From JAAXKN01 sp036261625 (GTDB lineage Bacteria; Bacteroidota; Ignavibacteria; Ignavibacteriales; SURF-24): DNA of 64,000 nt. This document shows positions 43,308 to 52,500 of this stretch, in pieces. The stretch covers positions 62,001 to 126,000 of the forward strand of contig DATAKL010000059.1 in the NCBI GenBank assembly GCA_036261625.1, in the 5' to 3' direction. The position numbers were made by a program, and so were the translations under genes. The notes under the pieces were generated by a model. The model saw nothing but the letters and a program-made list of their open reading frames with translations. It was not told the DNA's origin and searched no databases. Positions within the stretch are counted from its first letter, which is position 1. Each line of letters opens with the position of its first letter.

Positions 43308-44939
43308 ATGTTAAATTATGTCTGGCTTGCTCTGATTGTACTGGGAATTGGAGTTGCCATAAGCACGGATTTAGTCGAAAAAGGCAATAATAAGTATCAG
43401 AACAACGTACCAATTCCTGCCCAGGTTCGTTTTGATGAGCCTTTCAGGCAGGATTCTTCAAAGACTTATAATGTAAAGCTTTCTGTCTCACAGACAGATT
43501 TCAGCAGGTACTACAAGGAAAATGTTCAGGGTCAGGTAGTTCAGCCGGCCAAGCTTACATACGACAAGAATAAGAAAAGTGCCACGCTCTTCCTAAAGAC
43601 ACAGGAGACGACGCCAAAGATCTGGAAACAGATGGCAAAGGTAACCGGAAAAGAAGATGACCTGAACGGCAAGGTCTATTTTTATAATATGAGAGGGGAT
43701 ACGGCAGCCGCAGCCGGAATTGTATTTGAGGAAGTTTCATTTGCAAAAATGAAGGACGTTACCTCTTCTGCCTTAAGTTATGCCGGCACTGCTGTTAATA
43801 TTGCCCTTGAGCTTATAGGCATTATGGCCCTCTGGCTGGGCATTATGAAGATTGCAGAGGAAGCCGGACTAATTACAATTATTGCAAAAGCGCTCAAGCC
43901 GGTTACAAAATTTCTTTTCCCTGAAGTGCCTTCAGACCATCCGGCCATGGGATCGATGATCATGAATATCTCAGCCAATATGCTGGGGCTCTCTAATGCC
44001 GCAACCCCCTTCGGCTTAAAAGCCATGGAAGAGCTCGATAAGCTGAACCCGAACAAAGGCACTGCAACAAACGCCATGTGTACTTTTCTTGCCGTCAATA
44101 CGGCAGGTCTTACTTTTATACCTGCAACTGCAATTGCAATAAGAGCTGCCTCGGGCAGTTCAGATCCTGCAATTATAATCGGCACCTCGGTCTTCGGCGC
44201 CATCTGCGCTACAATTGTTGGCGTCGGCTCGGCTAAGATAATGGAGAAATTCCCGATCAGAAAAGGTGAGGGAGGGGAGTGGTTCCGCTCGAACCTTAAG
44301 GGCCTGGGCATCTTTATGGCGCTTGCAGTTCTCATTGCACTTGTTTTTGCCCTGGGCGTTGCCCCTGTAATCGGACGTATTTTCAGCTTCATCAGCCCTG
44401 ACCTGTTCAAGGAAATCATACAGATTATTTCTATACTTGCTATACCGGGGCTTATATTTATATTTGTTGTTTACGGAATGTTTAAGAAAGTCAAGATATA
44501 CGAGAAATTTATTGAAGGCGCCAAGGAAGGCTTTAATGTTGCCGTAAGGATAATACCTTACCTGGTAGGAATGCTGGTGGCAATTGGAATTTTCCGCGCA
44601 GGCGGGGCCATGGATTTTCTGATCTACATCATACGTCCTGTTACGGATCTGATAGGAATGCCTGCCGAAGCGCTTCCGATGGCTTTAATGCGCCCGCTCT
44701 CAGGAAGCGGTTCGCTCGGTATTATGGCTGAAACCATTGCCGTGCACGGCCCCGATTCCATGATAGGCATACTGGTTTCAACCTTCTACGGCAGCTCTGA
44801 AACCACGTTTTACGTACTGGCAGTATACTTCGGATCGGTTGGCATTGCAAGGACAAGGCATGCCCTGGCAGCCGGACTCCTGGCCGACGTAGCCGGAGCA
44901 CTTGGGGCACTCTTTATTGTAAAACTTTTATTCGGCTAG
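43308..44939 (+). CDS. SpmA-SpmB fusion, nucleoside-recognition (Gate) membrane protein
   Basis: A 543-residue membrane protein joining the two spore maturation proteins in one chain. The start MLNYVWLALIVLGIG is that of SpmA. Two Gate-type segments follow: ANMLGLSNAATPFGLKAMEEL in the first half and PLSGSGSLGIMAE in the second. Between helix 1 and helix 2 (about 25-155) a soluble, probably extracytoplasmic insert interrupts SpmA. In sporulating Firmicutes SpmA/B affect spore core dehydration; fused forms are widespread in non-sporulating bacteria and are thought to be transporters of unknown substrate. Nothing here suggests sporulation. Confidence 0.87.
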   Translation: MLNYVWLALIVLGIGVAISTDLVEKGNNKYQNNVPIPAQVRFDEPFRQDSSKTYNVKLSVSQTDFSRYYKENVQGQVVQPAKLTYDKNKKSATLFLKTQETTPKIWKQMAKVTGKEDDLNGKVYFYNMRGDTAAAAGIVFEEVSFAKMKDVTSSALSYAGTAVNIALELIGIMALWLGIMKIAEEAGLITIIAKALKPVTKFLFPEVPSDHPAMGSMIMNISANMLGLSNAATPFGLKAMEELDKLNPNKGTATNAMCTFLAVNTAGLTFIPATAIAIRAASGSSDPAIIIGTSVFGAICATIVGVGSAKIMEKFPIRKGEGGEWFRSNLKGLGIFMALAVLIALVFALGVAPVIGRIFSFISPDLFKEIIQIISILAIPGLIFIFVVYGMFKKVKIYEKFIEGAKEGFNVAVRIIPYLVGMLVAIGIFRAGGAMDFLIYIIRPVTDLIGMPAEALPMALMRPLSGSGSLGIMAETIAVHGPDSMIGILVSTFYGSSETTFYVLAVYFGSVGIARTRHALAAGLLADVAGALGALFIVKLLFG

Positions 44940-44995
44940 GCATCTTACCTGCTGAAAAAAATTAAGAAAATTATTTAAGAAAATCCGGATAAAAA

Positions 44996-45949
44996 ATGAA
45001 AGTATTTATAACAAGAAAACTTCCCGGCAATGCAGTGGATTTATTGGTTCAAAGCGGTCTTGACGTTACAGTTTACGGCAAGGACCGTCAGATCTCCAGG
45101 GAAGAGTTTCTTAAACATGCAAAAGATTCAGACGGTATAATCTCGCTGCTTTCAGACAGGATCGACAGCGAAGTGATCTCAAAACTTGAGTGCTGCAGGG
45201 TGATTGCCAATTATGCCGTCGGCTACAACAACATAGACATCATTGCGGCAAAGGAAAAGAATATTACAGTAACCAACACGCCTGAACTCTTAACCGATGC
45301 CACGGCTGAGGTTGCAATTGCGCTTATGCTTGCCTGTTCGAGGCACATTACTGAGGGCGACCGCCTTGTGCGGGAAGGCAGGTTCACGGGCTGGGGCCCG
45401 GAACTGCTCCTTGGAATTGAACTTAGAGGAAAGACCTTTGGCCTTGTTGGTGCAGGGAGAATAGGCACGGCAGCAGCCTTGAGGGCAAAGGCCTTCGGAA
45501 TGAAAATTATTTATTTCAACCGCTCAAAAAACAAATCGCTTGAAGAGTTAACAGGAGCCAAAAAGGTTTCCCTGGAGAAACTGATGAAGACTTCTGACGT
45601 TATCTCGCTGCACATTCCCTTAACGGATAAAACAAGGAATCTTGTTGACCGGGATCACTTAAATTTAATGAAAGAGACTGCAATTTTAGTTAACACTGCG
45701 CGCGGGGAGATACTGGATGAAGGTGAGCTGATAAAAATGCTGAAAAGAAAAAGGATTTTTGCCGCAGGCTTCGACGTTTATGAAAATGAGCCGCTTTTGA
45801 ATAAGGAGCTTCTTAAGCTGAAGAATGTTGTCCTGCTGCCGCACATAGGAAGTGCCACATTTGAGGCAAGAGAAAAAATGGCTGATCTTTGTACAAAAAA
45901 TGTGATCAGTGTACTCAAAGGGAAAAAACCGCTTACTCCGGTCATTTAA
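44996..45949 (+). CDS. D-isomer-specific 2-hydroxyacid dehydrogenase (glyoxylate reductase-like)
   Basis: The 317-residue NAD(P)-dependent enzyme reduces a 2-oxoacid. GLVGAGRIGTAAALRAKAFG (from about 146) is the dinucleotide-binding loop; the catalytic Arg lies in VNTARGE, Glu in YENEP and His in LLPHIGSAT. The early motif ANYAVGYNNID fits glyoxylate/hydroxypyruvate reductases. The exact substrate is open. It precedes the alanine dehydrogenase operon by about 150 bases. Confidence 0.9.
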   Translation: MKVFITRKLPGNAVDLLVQSGLDVTVYGKDRQISREEFLKHAKDSDGIISLLSDRIDSEVISKLECCRVIANYAVGYNNIDIIAAKEKNITVTNTPELLTDATAEVAIALMLACSRHITEGDRLVREGRFTGWGPELLLGIELRGKTFGLVGAGRIGTAAALRAKAFGMKIIYFNRSKNKSLEELTGAKKVSLEKLMKTSDVISLHIPLTDKTRNLVDRDHLNLMKETAILVNTARGEILDEGELIKMLKRKRIFAAGFDVYENEPLLNKELLKLKNVVLLPHIGSATFEAREKMADLCTKNVISVLKGKKPLTPVI

Positions 45950-45995
45950 GTTCCCTTGTTCCACCTCCGGTTTAGAATAAAATTTGCTTTGACTT

Positions 45996-46025
45996 CCTCC
46001 GGCACCTTTAAGGGGTGCCGGGGGA
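45996..46025 (+). other. GC-rich hairpin in the alanine dehydrogenase leader
   Basis: CCTCCGGCACC (45996-46006) pairs with GGTGCCGGGGG (46014-46024) with one G-T pair. No T run follows, so it is not an obvious terminator and may structure the ald leader. Confidence 0.4.
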
Positions 46026-46097
46026 GTGGCAATAGACAAGTTAAATGACTATCTTGCAGTAAAAATTATTCAAAAAAAACTAAAAAAGACACACCAC

Positions 46098-47219
46098 ATG
46101 AGAATAGGCATTCCAAAAGAAACAATACTCGAGGAAAAACGGGTAGCTTTAGCACCTGCCGGTGTCGATGCATTAGTAAAGTCCGGGCATACTGTTTTTA
46201 TTGAAAGCTGTGCCGGGTCCGGCAGCAACTTTTCCGATGAAGAATACGGCAAGGTAGGAGCCAACATTGTTTACAGTGCTGATGAGGTCTATAACAGGGC
46301 AGAGCTTATCACAAAGGTTGCGCCCCTGACAGAGGCAGAGGCGGCAATGCTTCAGGAAGACCAGATCCTTTTCGGGTTTCTGCATCTGGCAATCGGAAAG
46401 AAGAAAATTCTTGATACACTGATCTCAAAGAAGGTTACTTCGATCGGCTTCGAGCTTATTGAGAATGAGGAAAATCTTCCTGTTCTGCAGTCGATGAGTG
46501 AAATAGCAGGACAGATAGCCATTCAGGTGGCCGAGCGATATCTCGAGAGCACCTCAAGAGTCAGCCGCGGAATACTCCTTGGCGGAATTACAGGTGTTGC
46601 CCCGGCAGCCGTTGTAATTCTGGGGGCAGGCGTTGTAGGAACAAACGCCGCAAGGGCTGCCTTAGGACGAGGTGCACAGGTGATTATTCTGGATAAGGAC
46701 CTTAACCGCTTAAAAAGAATTGACAATCTTTTCCAGAAAAGGGTTACAACTGTAGTTGCAAACCCTTATACTGTTTCAAGAGGCGCCAGGTTTGCCGATG
46801 TTCTCATTGGTGCCGTTCTTATAAAGGGTGAAAAGACACCTCACGTTGTCTCTGAGGAAATGGTGCGTCAGATGAAGAAAGGTGCTGTTATTGTGGATGT
46901 TTCAATAGACCAGGGAGGCTGCATTGAGACGAGTCATCCTACTACAATTTCCGATCCCACCTTTGTACAGCACGACGTGATACACTGCTGTATTCCGAAC
47001 CTGCCGGCCCTGGTATCAAGGACTGCCAGTTACGGTCTTACCAACGCGTCTTTGGAGTATATACTGAATATTGCCGATAACGGCCTGTCGAATGCATTAC
47101 TGGGCGATTTGGGCTTATCCAGGGGGGTCTGCACATATAACGGATTCTGCTCAAATGAAAATATTGCCGAAGTATTTAATGTCGAATACAGAAGACTTCA
47201 CATTTTTTCCAAAAATTAA
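46098..47219 (+). CDS. ald: Alanine dehydrogenase
   Basis: The 373-residue enzyme interconverts L-alanine and pyruvate with NAD and ammonia. The N-terminus MRIGIPKETILEEKRVAL, FGFLHLA, the nucleotide loop ILGAGVVGTNAARAALGRGA and VDVSIDQGGCIETS are all family signatures, and the length matches. ATG at 46098 is chosen because it gives the conserved start; an in-frame GTG at 46026 would add 24 unrelated residues. It leads an operon with the CoA-transferase (14-base gap). Confidence 0.95.
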   Translation: MRIGIPKETILEEKRVALAPAGVDALVKSGHTVFIESCAGSGSNFSDEEYGKVGANIVYSADEVYNRAELITKVAPLTEAEAAMLQEDQILFGFLHLAIGKKKILDTLISKKVTSIGFELIENEENLPVLQSMSEIAGQIAIQVAERYLESTSRVSRGILLGGITGVAPAAVVILGAGVVGTNAARAALGRGAQVIILDKDLNRLKRIDNLFQKRVTTVVANPYTVSRGARFADVLIGAVLIKGEKTPHVVSEEMVRQMKKGAVIVDVSIDQGGCIETSHPTTISDPTFVQHDVIHCCIPNLPALVSRTASYGLTNASLEYILNIADNGLSNALLGDLGLSRGVCTYNGFCSNENIAEVFNVEYRRLHIFSKN

Positions 47220-47233
47220 AAAAAGTTTAATAT

Positions 47234-48586
47234 ATGATATATGAAGAATTAAGAGTAGGACAGGTTAGAACTGCAAACTGGATGAAGACCTACAACTCAA
47301 AGCTCGTTACGGCTGATGAGGCAGTGAAGGTAATTAAATCCCGTGACAACCTGGTAATTCAGCCGGGATGTGCAGTTCCGATGGAACTCGTCAGGGCTAT
47401 GGTAAGGCGGAAAGATGAGCTTGAGAATGTAAATATTTTTCATATACTTACTGTGGGAAAGATGCCTTATCTGGAGCCCGGTATGGAAAAGCATTTTAAG
47501 CATACGGCTTTCTTTATAGGCGGAAATTCAAGGCAGGCAGTTAATGAGGGAAGGGCGGAATTTGTTCCGATATTTCTTTCTGAGGTTCCCCTTCTCTTTA
47601 AGAACGGCATTATAAAGCCTGACGTTGCCATGATAAATGTTTCGCCCCCGGATGAGCACGGCTTCTGCAGCTACGGCGTGGATGTGGGAACGATAAAGAC
47701 GGCGGCTGAAAAATCCAAAATAATCATCGCACAGGTCAATAAGAATATGCCGAGGGCGCTCGGGGACTGTTTTATTCACATAAACAAAATTCATTATCTG
47801 GTAGAGCACGATGAAGCCATACAGGAACTTCCGCAGGTGGATTCCGACCTGAATGAAGATACCCTTGCTATTTACAATAATATTGGGCATTATATAGCAG
47901 ATCTGATAGAAGACGGTTCTACGCTGCAGCTGGGCATAGGGGCCATTCCGGACGCAGTTTTAAGATTCCTGAAGAATAAAAAAGACTTAGGCGTTCATAC
48001 CGAGATGTTCTCCGACGGGATGATTGAACTGGTGGAAGAGGGGATTGTAAACAATGAAAAGAAAACCCTGCACCCCGGAAAAATAATTGCTGGGTTTGTT
48101 CTCGGAACAAAAAGAGCTTTCGATTTTATTAACAATAACCCGATTGTTGAGTTTCACCCGCAGGAATATGTAAACGATCCTTTTATTGTATCTAGAAATA
48201 ACAAAATGGTTGCCATAAATTCGGCCATTGAAGTGGATTTAACCGGGCAGGTATGCGCAGATTCAATCGGGACCCGGTTCTTCTCAGGCATAGGAGGCCA
48301 GGTGGATTTTATCCGCGGAGCAGCCCGTTCCGAAGGGGGAAAACCGATTATTGCACTGCCTTCTACAACAAAAGACTTTAAGATTTCACGGATTGTACCG
48401 GTGTTAAAACAAGGAGCCGGCGTTGTAACTTCCAGAGGCGATGTGCATTACATTGTAACAGAATACGGCGTGGCACATCTCTACGGGAAATCGATAAAAG
48501 AAAGAGCAAAGGCGCTCATCCGGGTTGCACATCCCCAGTTCAGGGAGGAGCTGATGCGCTATGCCAGTGAAACCTTTAAGATTTAG
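47234..48586 (+). CDS. Acetyl-CoA hydrolase/transferase family (4-hydroxybutyrate CoA-transferase-like)
   Basis: A 450-residue cytoplasmic enzyme that transfers CoA between acyl groups. INVSPPDEHGFCSYG, LQLGIGAIPDAVL, HTEMFSDGMIEL (likely catalytic Glu) and the C-terminal RGDVHYIVTEYGVAHLYGKS mark the Ach1/Cat2 family. Natural substrates may be acetyl-CoA with 4-hydroxybutyrate, butyrate or propionate. With alanine dehydrogenase in front it suggests fermentative amino-acid use. The gap to the next gene is three bases. Confidence 0.88.
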   Translation: MIYEELRVGQVRTANWMKTYNSKLVTADEAVKVIKSRDNLVIQPGCAVPMELVRAMVRRKDELENVNIFHILTVGKMPYLEPGMEKHFKHTAFFIGGNSRQAVNEGRAEFVPIFLSEVPLLFKNGIIKPDVAMINVSPPDEHGFCSYGVDVGTIKTAAEKSKIIIAQVNKNMPRALGDCFIHINKIHYLVEHDEAIQELPQVDSDLNEDTLAIYNNIGHYIADLIEDGSTLQLGIGAIPDAVLRFLKNKKDLGVHTEMFSDGMIELVEEGIVNNEKKTLHPGKIIAGFVLGTKRAFDFINNNPIVEFHPQEYVNDPFIVSRNNKMVAINSAIEVDLTGQVCADSIGTRFFSGIGGQVDFIRGAARSEGGKPIIALPSTTKDFKISRIVPVLKQGAGVVTSRGDVHYIVTEYGVAHLYGKSIKERAKALIRVAHPQFREELMRYASETFKI

Positions 48587-48589
48587 CCT

Positions 48590-49276
48590 ATGGTTGCTGT
48601 AATAGGCGATATTCACGGGTGTTTTTTTACGCTGGAAGCCCTCGTTAAAAAAATAAGGGCAAGATATCCGGACATAGACATCTACAGTGTGGGTGATCTT
48701 GTGGACAGGGGTAAAAACAGTTTTGAGGTCGTCAGGTATTTAATGGAAAACGGCATTAAGTTCACACCCGGGAATCACGATTTCATGTTTTATGCCTATA
48801 TAAGAGAACCAGGCAGTGTTTTTGCAAGAGCATGGGTTTATAACGGAAACGAGGCTACCTTAAGGAGCTATCTGGAGCATTTTGAGAGCGTAATTAAACA
48901 TATTGAATTTATTAAGGCTCAGCCTCTTTACTTTAATCTGGAAGATTGCTTTATTTCACATGCAGGCGTTTCTGAATCTTACAGGAAAGTTCTTCCTAAG
49001 AATCTGAGGGAGAACCTGGGCGACCTGGACAAGCTTATCTACAGCGAGTCTGAAAGTGAAACCGGAGTCCTCTGGACGAGGGAAAAACTCCTGAACCTGG
49101 GGAAAATTCAGGTGGTCGGGCATACAAAACAGGAGTCTGTGAGGTACGACACAAGGTCGAACGCCTTGTACATAGATACCGGTGCCTGCATGGGCAACAA
49201 GCTAAGCGCTGTTGTTTTGCATCACAGCGAAGTAATTGAAACGATCGAAGAACCAACACATTTCACGGATATTTGA
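48590..49276 (+). CDS. Calcineurin-like metallophosphoesterase (PrpA/PP1-like)
   Basis: The 228-residue protein has the complete motif series GDIHG (residues 6-10), GDLVDRG, GNHD and FISHAGV with a later GHT, which bind two metal ions. Size and motif spacing match bacterial serine/threonine protein phosphatases and symmetrical diadenosine tetraphosphatases; which of the two cannot be decided. It ends the ald operon. Confidence 0.88.
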   Translation: MVAVIGDIHGCFFTLEALVKKIRARYPDIDIYSVGDLVDRGKNSFEVVRYLMENGIKFTPGNHDFMFYAYIREPGSVFARAWVYNGNEATLRSYLEHFESVIKHIEFIKAQPLYFNLEDCFISHAGVSESYRKVLPKNLRENLGDLDKLIYSESESETGVLWTREKLLNLGKIQVVGHTKQESVRYDTRSNALYIDTGACMGNKLSAVVLHHSEVIETIEEPTHFTDI

Positions 49277-49433
49277 ACTAAAAACGGTATTTTTAGATAA
49301 AACCGGCTCCCTGAAGAAAATCAGCAGTATTCCCAAATTTTCAATTGACATTAAGTAAAATCTTAACTTATTTAGCGCAACGATTTTTCACTGAAAGTTG
49401 GAAGTTATGTTACGAATTATTCTTGAAAACCAG

Positions 49434-49464
49434 TTGACAATAAAACTTAAATTAAATAATTTTT
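49434..49464 (+). promoter_or_regulatory. Candidate Bacteroidota-type promoter of sprA
   Basis: TTGACA (49434-49439) and TAATTTTT (49457-49464) give TTG-n20-TAnnTTT(G), with only the final G missing. Transcription would start about 60 bases before the proposed ATA start. A weaker TTGACA lies at 49343. The 257 bases between the phosphoesterase and sprA hold no other feature I can name. Confidence 0.5.
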
Positions 49465-49533
49465 CGTCTAATTAACCCGGGAGGTCTTAAGGGAAAAAAT
49501 TTTACGTTCACTTAACAGTTTTTAGGTAGAAAA

Positions 49534-52500
49534 ATAAAACCGAAAATTAAAAAAGTTTTACGGGAAAGCGCCAAACTCTTTCTCTTCTCGGCAGCAGTTG
49601 CATACTGTCTGCTGGCAATCGGGTTTACTTCTCAGCATACGGTCGCCAATGAAAATTTATTATTTGCCGCTTGTTTTGATTTTGCAAGGACAAATAGTGC
49701 TTTTCATTATCAAGTACCACAATTAGAGAATCCCCAGAACAACACCACGGTGCTTAAAAATGATGTTTTAAGCGAAGGGAAATCTCCGTCCTTTTCTGAC
49801 ACTACAAACACAAGAAAAGATTCATTAAAACTGATCCAGCCCGGGAACACCCGCAGCACCTCACAGGATTCTTTGCCCTCGGGACTAAGGAAGGATACGC
49901 TTAATACAAATGCAGGTGCTTTAACAGATACTCTCAACAAAAGACTTGAGGCCGATACTACAAAGAAGCCGGTAAGGCTGACTTTACTCGACTCTCTGGC
50001 CATGAGGTCTAAAGATTCCACAGCAAGGCTGGAGAATTTCCGATACAAAAGGGTGGACGAGCCATACGTGGAGTTTAATCCGAAGAAGAAATCCAAATTC
50101 TTTGCAAATCCATCCCCGCAGTTAATTTCAAGAACCGTGGAGCTGGATTCCACAGGAAACTTTGTCCTCATCAAAGAAAAAATCGGGAATGAGCCCTACA
50201 AAATAATGCTCAGGATTCCTCTGGATGAATACGTCAAAATGAAAATGGCGGCAAATAACAGGAATATCTGGGAGGACATTGCCTATAAATATGAGCTGAA
50301 GGACAAGACAAAGGATCTTGGCGCATTAATTACAGATATTACAAACATAGATATTCCTCTTCCCAGCGTCGGCTTCTTAAGCATTTTCGGTAAAAAAGGA
50401 ATTAACATCAGAATCTCGGGCGCTGTGGACATACACGGCGCCTGGAGAAACGAGACGACCGAAGGCATAACGGCCTCGCTACTGGGAAATACCAGAAATG
50501 AACCTGACTTCAAGCAGACCGTTCAGATAAACGTTCAGGGTACAATAGGCGACAAACTGAAGATCAACGCCGACTGGAACACCGAAAGAACCTTTGAGTA
50601 CGAAAACCAGCTGAAACTTAGCTACAAGGGTTACGAGGATGAAATTGTTCAGAGCGTTGAGGCAGGTAACGTATCGCTTCAGACCTCACCTCTGGTGGGT
50701 GGAAGCGAGGCCCTCTTTGGCGTTAAGGCGAACTTCCAGCTGGGTCCACTGAGCCTTACCGCACTTGCCAGCCAGAAAAAAGGGGAGGTAAAGGAAATTG
50801 CAATTTCCGGCGGTTCGACAACAAACGAATTTACTCTACATGCATACGACTATTCGCCGAATCATTTCTTCATTGATACGGTCTATGCAAGCACAATACC
50901 CGAACTGAACCTGTTTTATAAATATTACGGCAATCCGACACCCGAGGTTGACAACAGGTATTATGTTAAAGATATAGAGGTCTGGAAGTCTCAAACAGGA
51001 CAGATTGACAGGGCTAAAGAAAAAATGGGTATTGCCTATATAAATCTGGATTCAAAGAGTAAGGCTAACCTTAATTATGATAACGAGCGCAGGGATACAC
51101 TGCCCGATCCGGGAATAAAGCAGATAGGGCGCTGGGTAAGGCTTACTGAAGGGCAGGACTATGAGATTCACCGGGAAACCGGCTTTATTACATTTAAGAC
51201 ACAGATACAGGATCAGGATGCTATTGCCGTGGCCTACAGGACTGAGGGGGCAACAACAAGCCCTGATGATGATCGTTTCTATGGCGAGTTCGTAGGCTCC
51301 GAGATCGATACTTCCGCTGCCGCAAGCAGTAAGAATATTGTGCTGAAACTGGTCAAACCCTCAAACCTGATTCCGAAGTTTAAGACAGCCTGGAAGCTGC
51401 AGCTAAGAAATATTTATCCCGTCGGCGGGCGTCAGGTTAACGAGCAGGGCTTCCAGTTTGACATAGTCTATCAGCAGCCGGGAAGCGAACCGCAAAGAGA
51501 ACTGGTTACAGGAGGTAAATCTGTTCCACTGCTCCAGGACTTCGGCCTTGACCAGGTAAGTTCAGGCAATACGGGAGGACCCGACGGCAACTTCGATTTT
51601 ATTCCGAACAGAACTATTATACCTGAGACCGGTGAGGTGATATTCCCGGTGCTTGAGCCTTTCGGGCATGATATGCCCAAGGATCTTCCTGACAGTCTCC
51701 ACTATCAGGAAGTTTACGATACTACGGTTACTTTTGCCAGGCTTAAGGGAACTTTGGACAGGTTCTTAATGAAGGGAAAATATTCGGCTTCCTCTTCAGC
51801 TGTTTATAACCTGGGCTATGTGGGCGTGGTGGAAAATTCAGTGAAGGTAACCTTAAACGGCCAGGAACTTAAGGCCGGTGAGGATTACGTGGTTGACTAT
51901 ATGACCGGGCAGGTGACAATTCGTAACCAGGCGGCGCTCGTTCCCGGAGCGGGCCTTAAGATCACATACGAGCAGAATGACCTCTTCCAGATGGCGAGCA
52001 AGACGCTCCTTGGAATGAGGGGAGAGCTGAACTTCTCAAAAAATACAAAGCTCGGCTTTTCAGCCCTCAACTTAAACCAGCAGACACTTTCAGACAAGGT
52101 CCGTATCGGCGAAGAGCCTTTAAGCAACTCTATTTACGGCGTGGACTTTTCAACTGCCGTGGATCTGCCTTTTGTGACAAAAGGGCTGGATAAGGTATTC
52201 TCCACAAGAGAGATGTCATCGTTTAATGTCAAGGGAGAGTTTGCCTATATCTCTCCTGACCCTAATACAAAGAAAAGTACCATTGCAAGCGACCAGAGCC
52301 AGAGCATTGCATATGTGGATGACTTTGAAGGCGCAAAGAAAACCATTCCTGTAGGTGTGGGCTATACCTCATGGCACGACCTGAGCATACCAAATAAAAT
52401 GGAAGTTTTTGGCGACTCATCAACTTCCGCGCAGATGAGCCATAAAGGAAAAAGCTGGTGGTATAACCATCTGCCTTCCGATGTTACTGTTGAACAGATC

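Noticed and set aside
43308..44939. Evidence of sporulation from SpmA/SpmB
   Set aside because: Fused SpmAB proteins are common in non-sporulating bacteria, and no other sporulation gene is in the window.
46026..46097. Longer alanine dehydrogenase starting at GTG 46026
   Set aside because: The extension lies partly in a leader hairpin and precedes the universally conserved MRIGIPKE start.
49710..50174. 154-codon antisense frame at the start of sprA
   Set aside because: It is a shadow of sprA coding sequence with no recognisable product.
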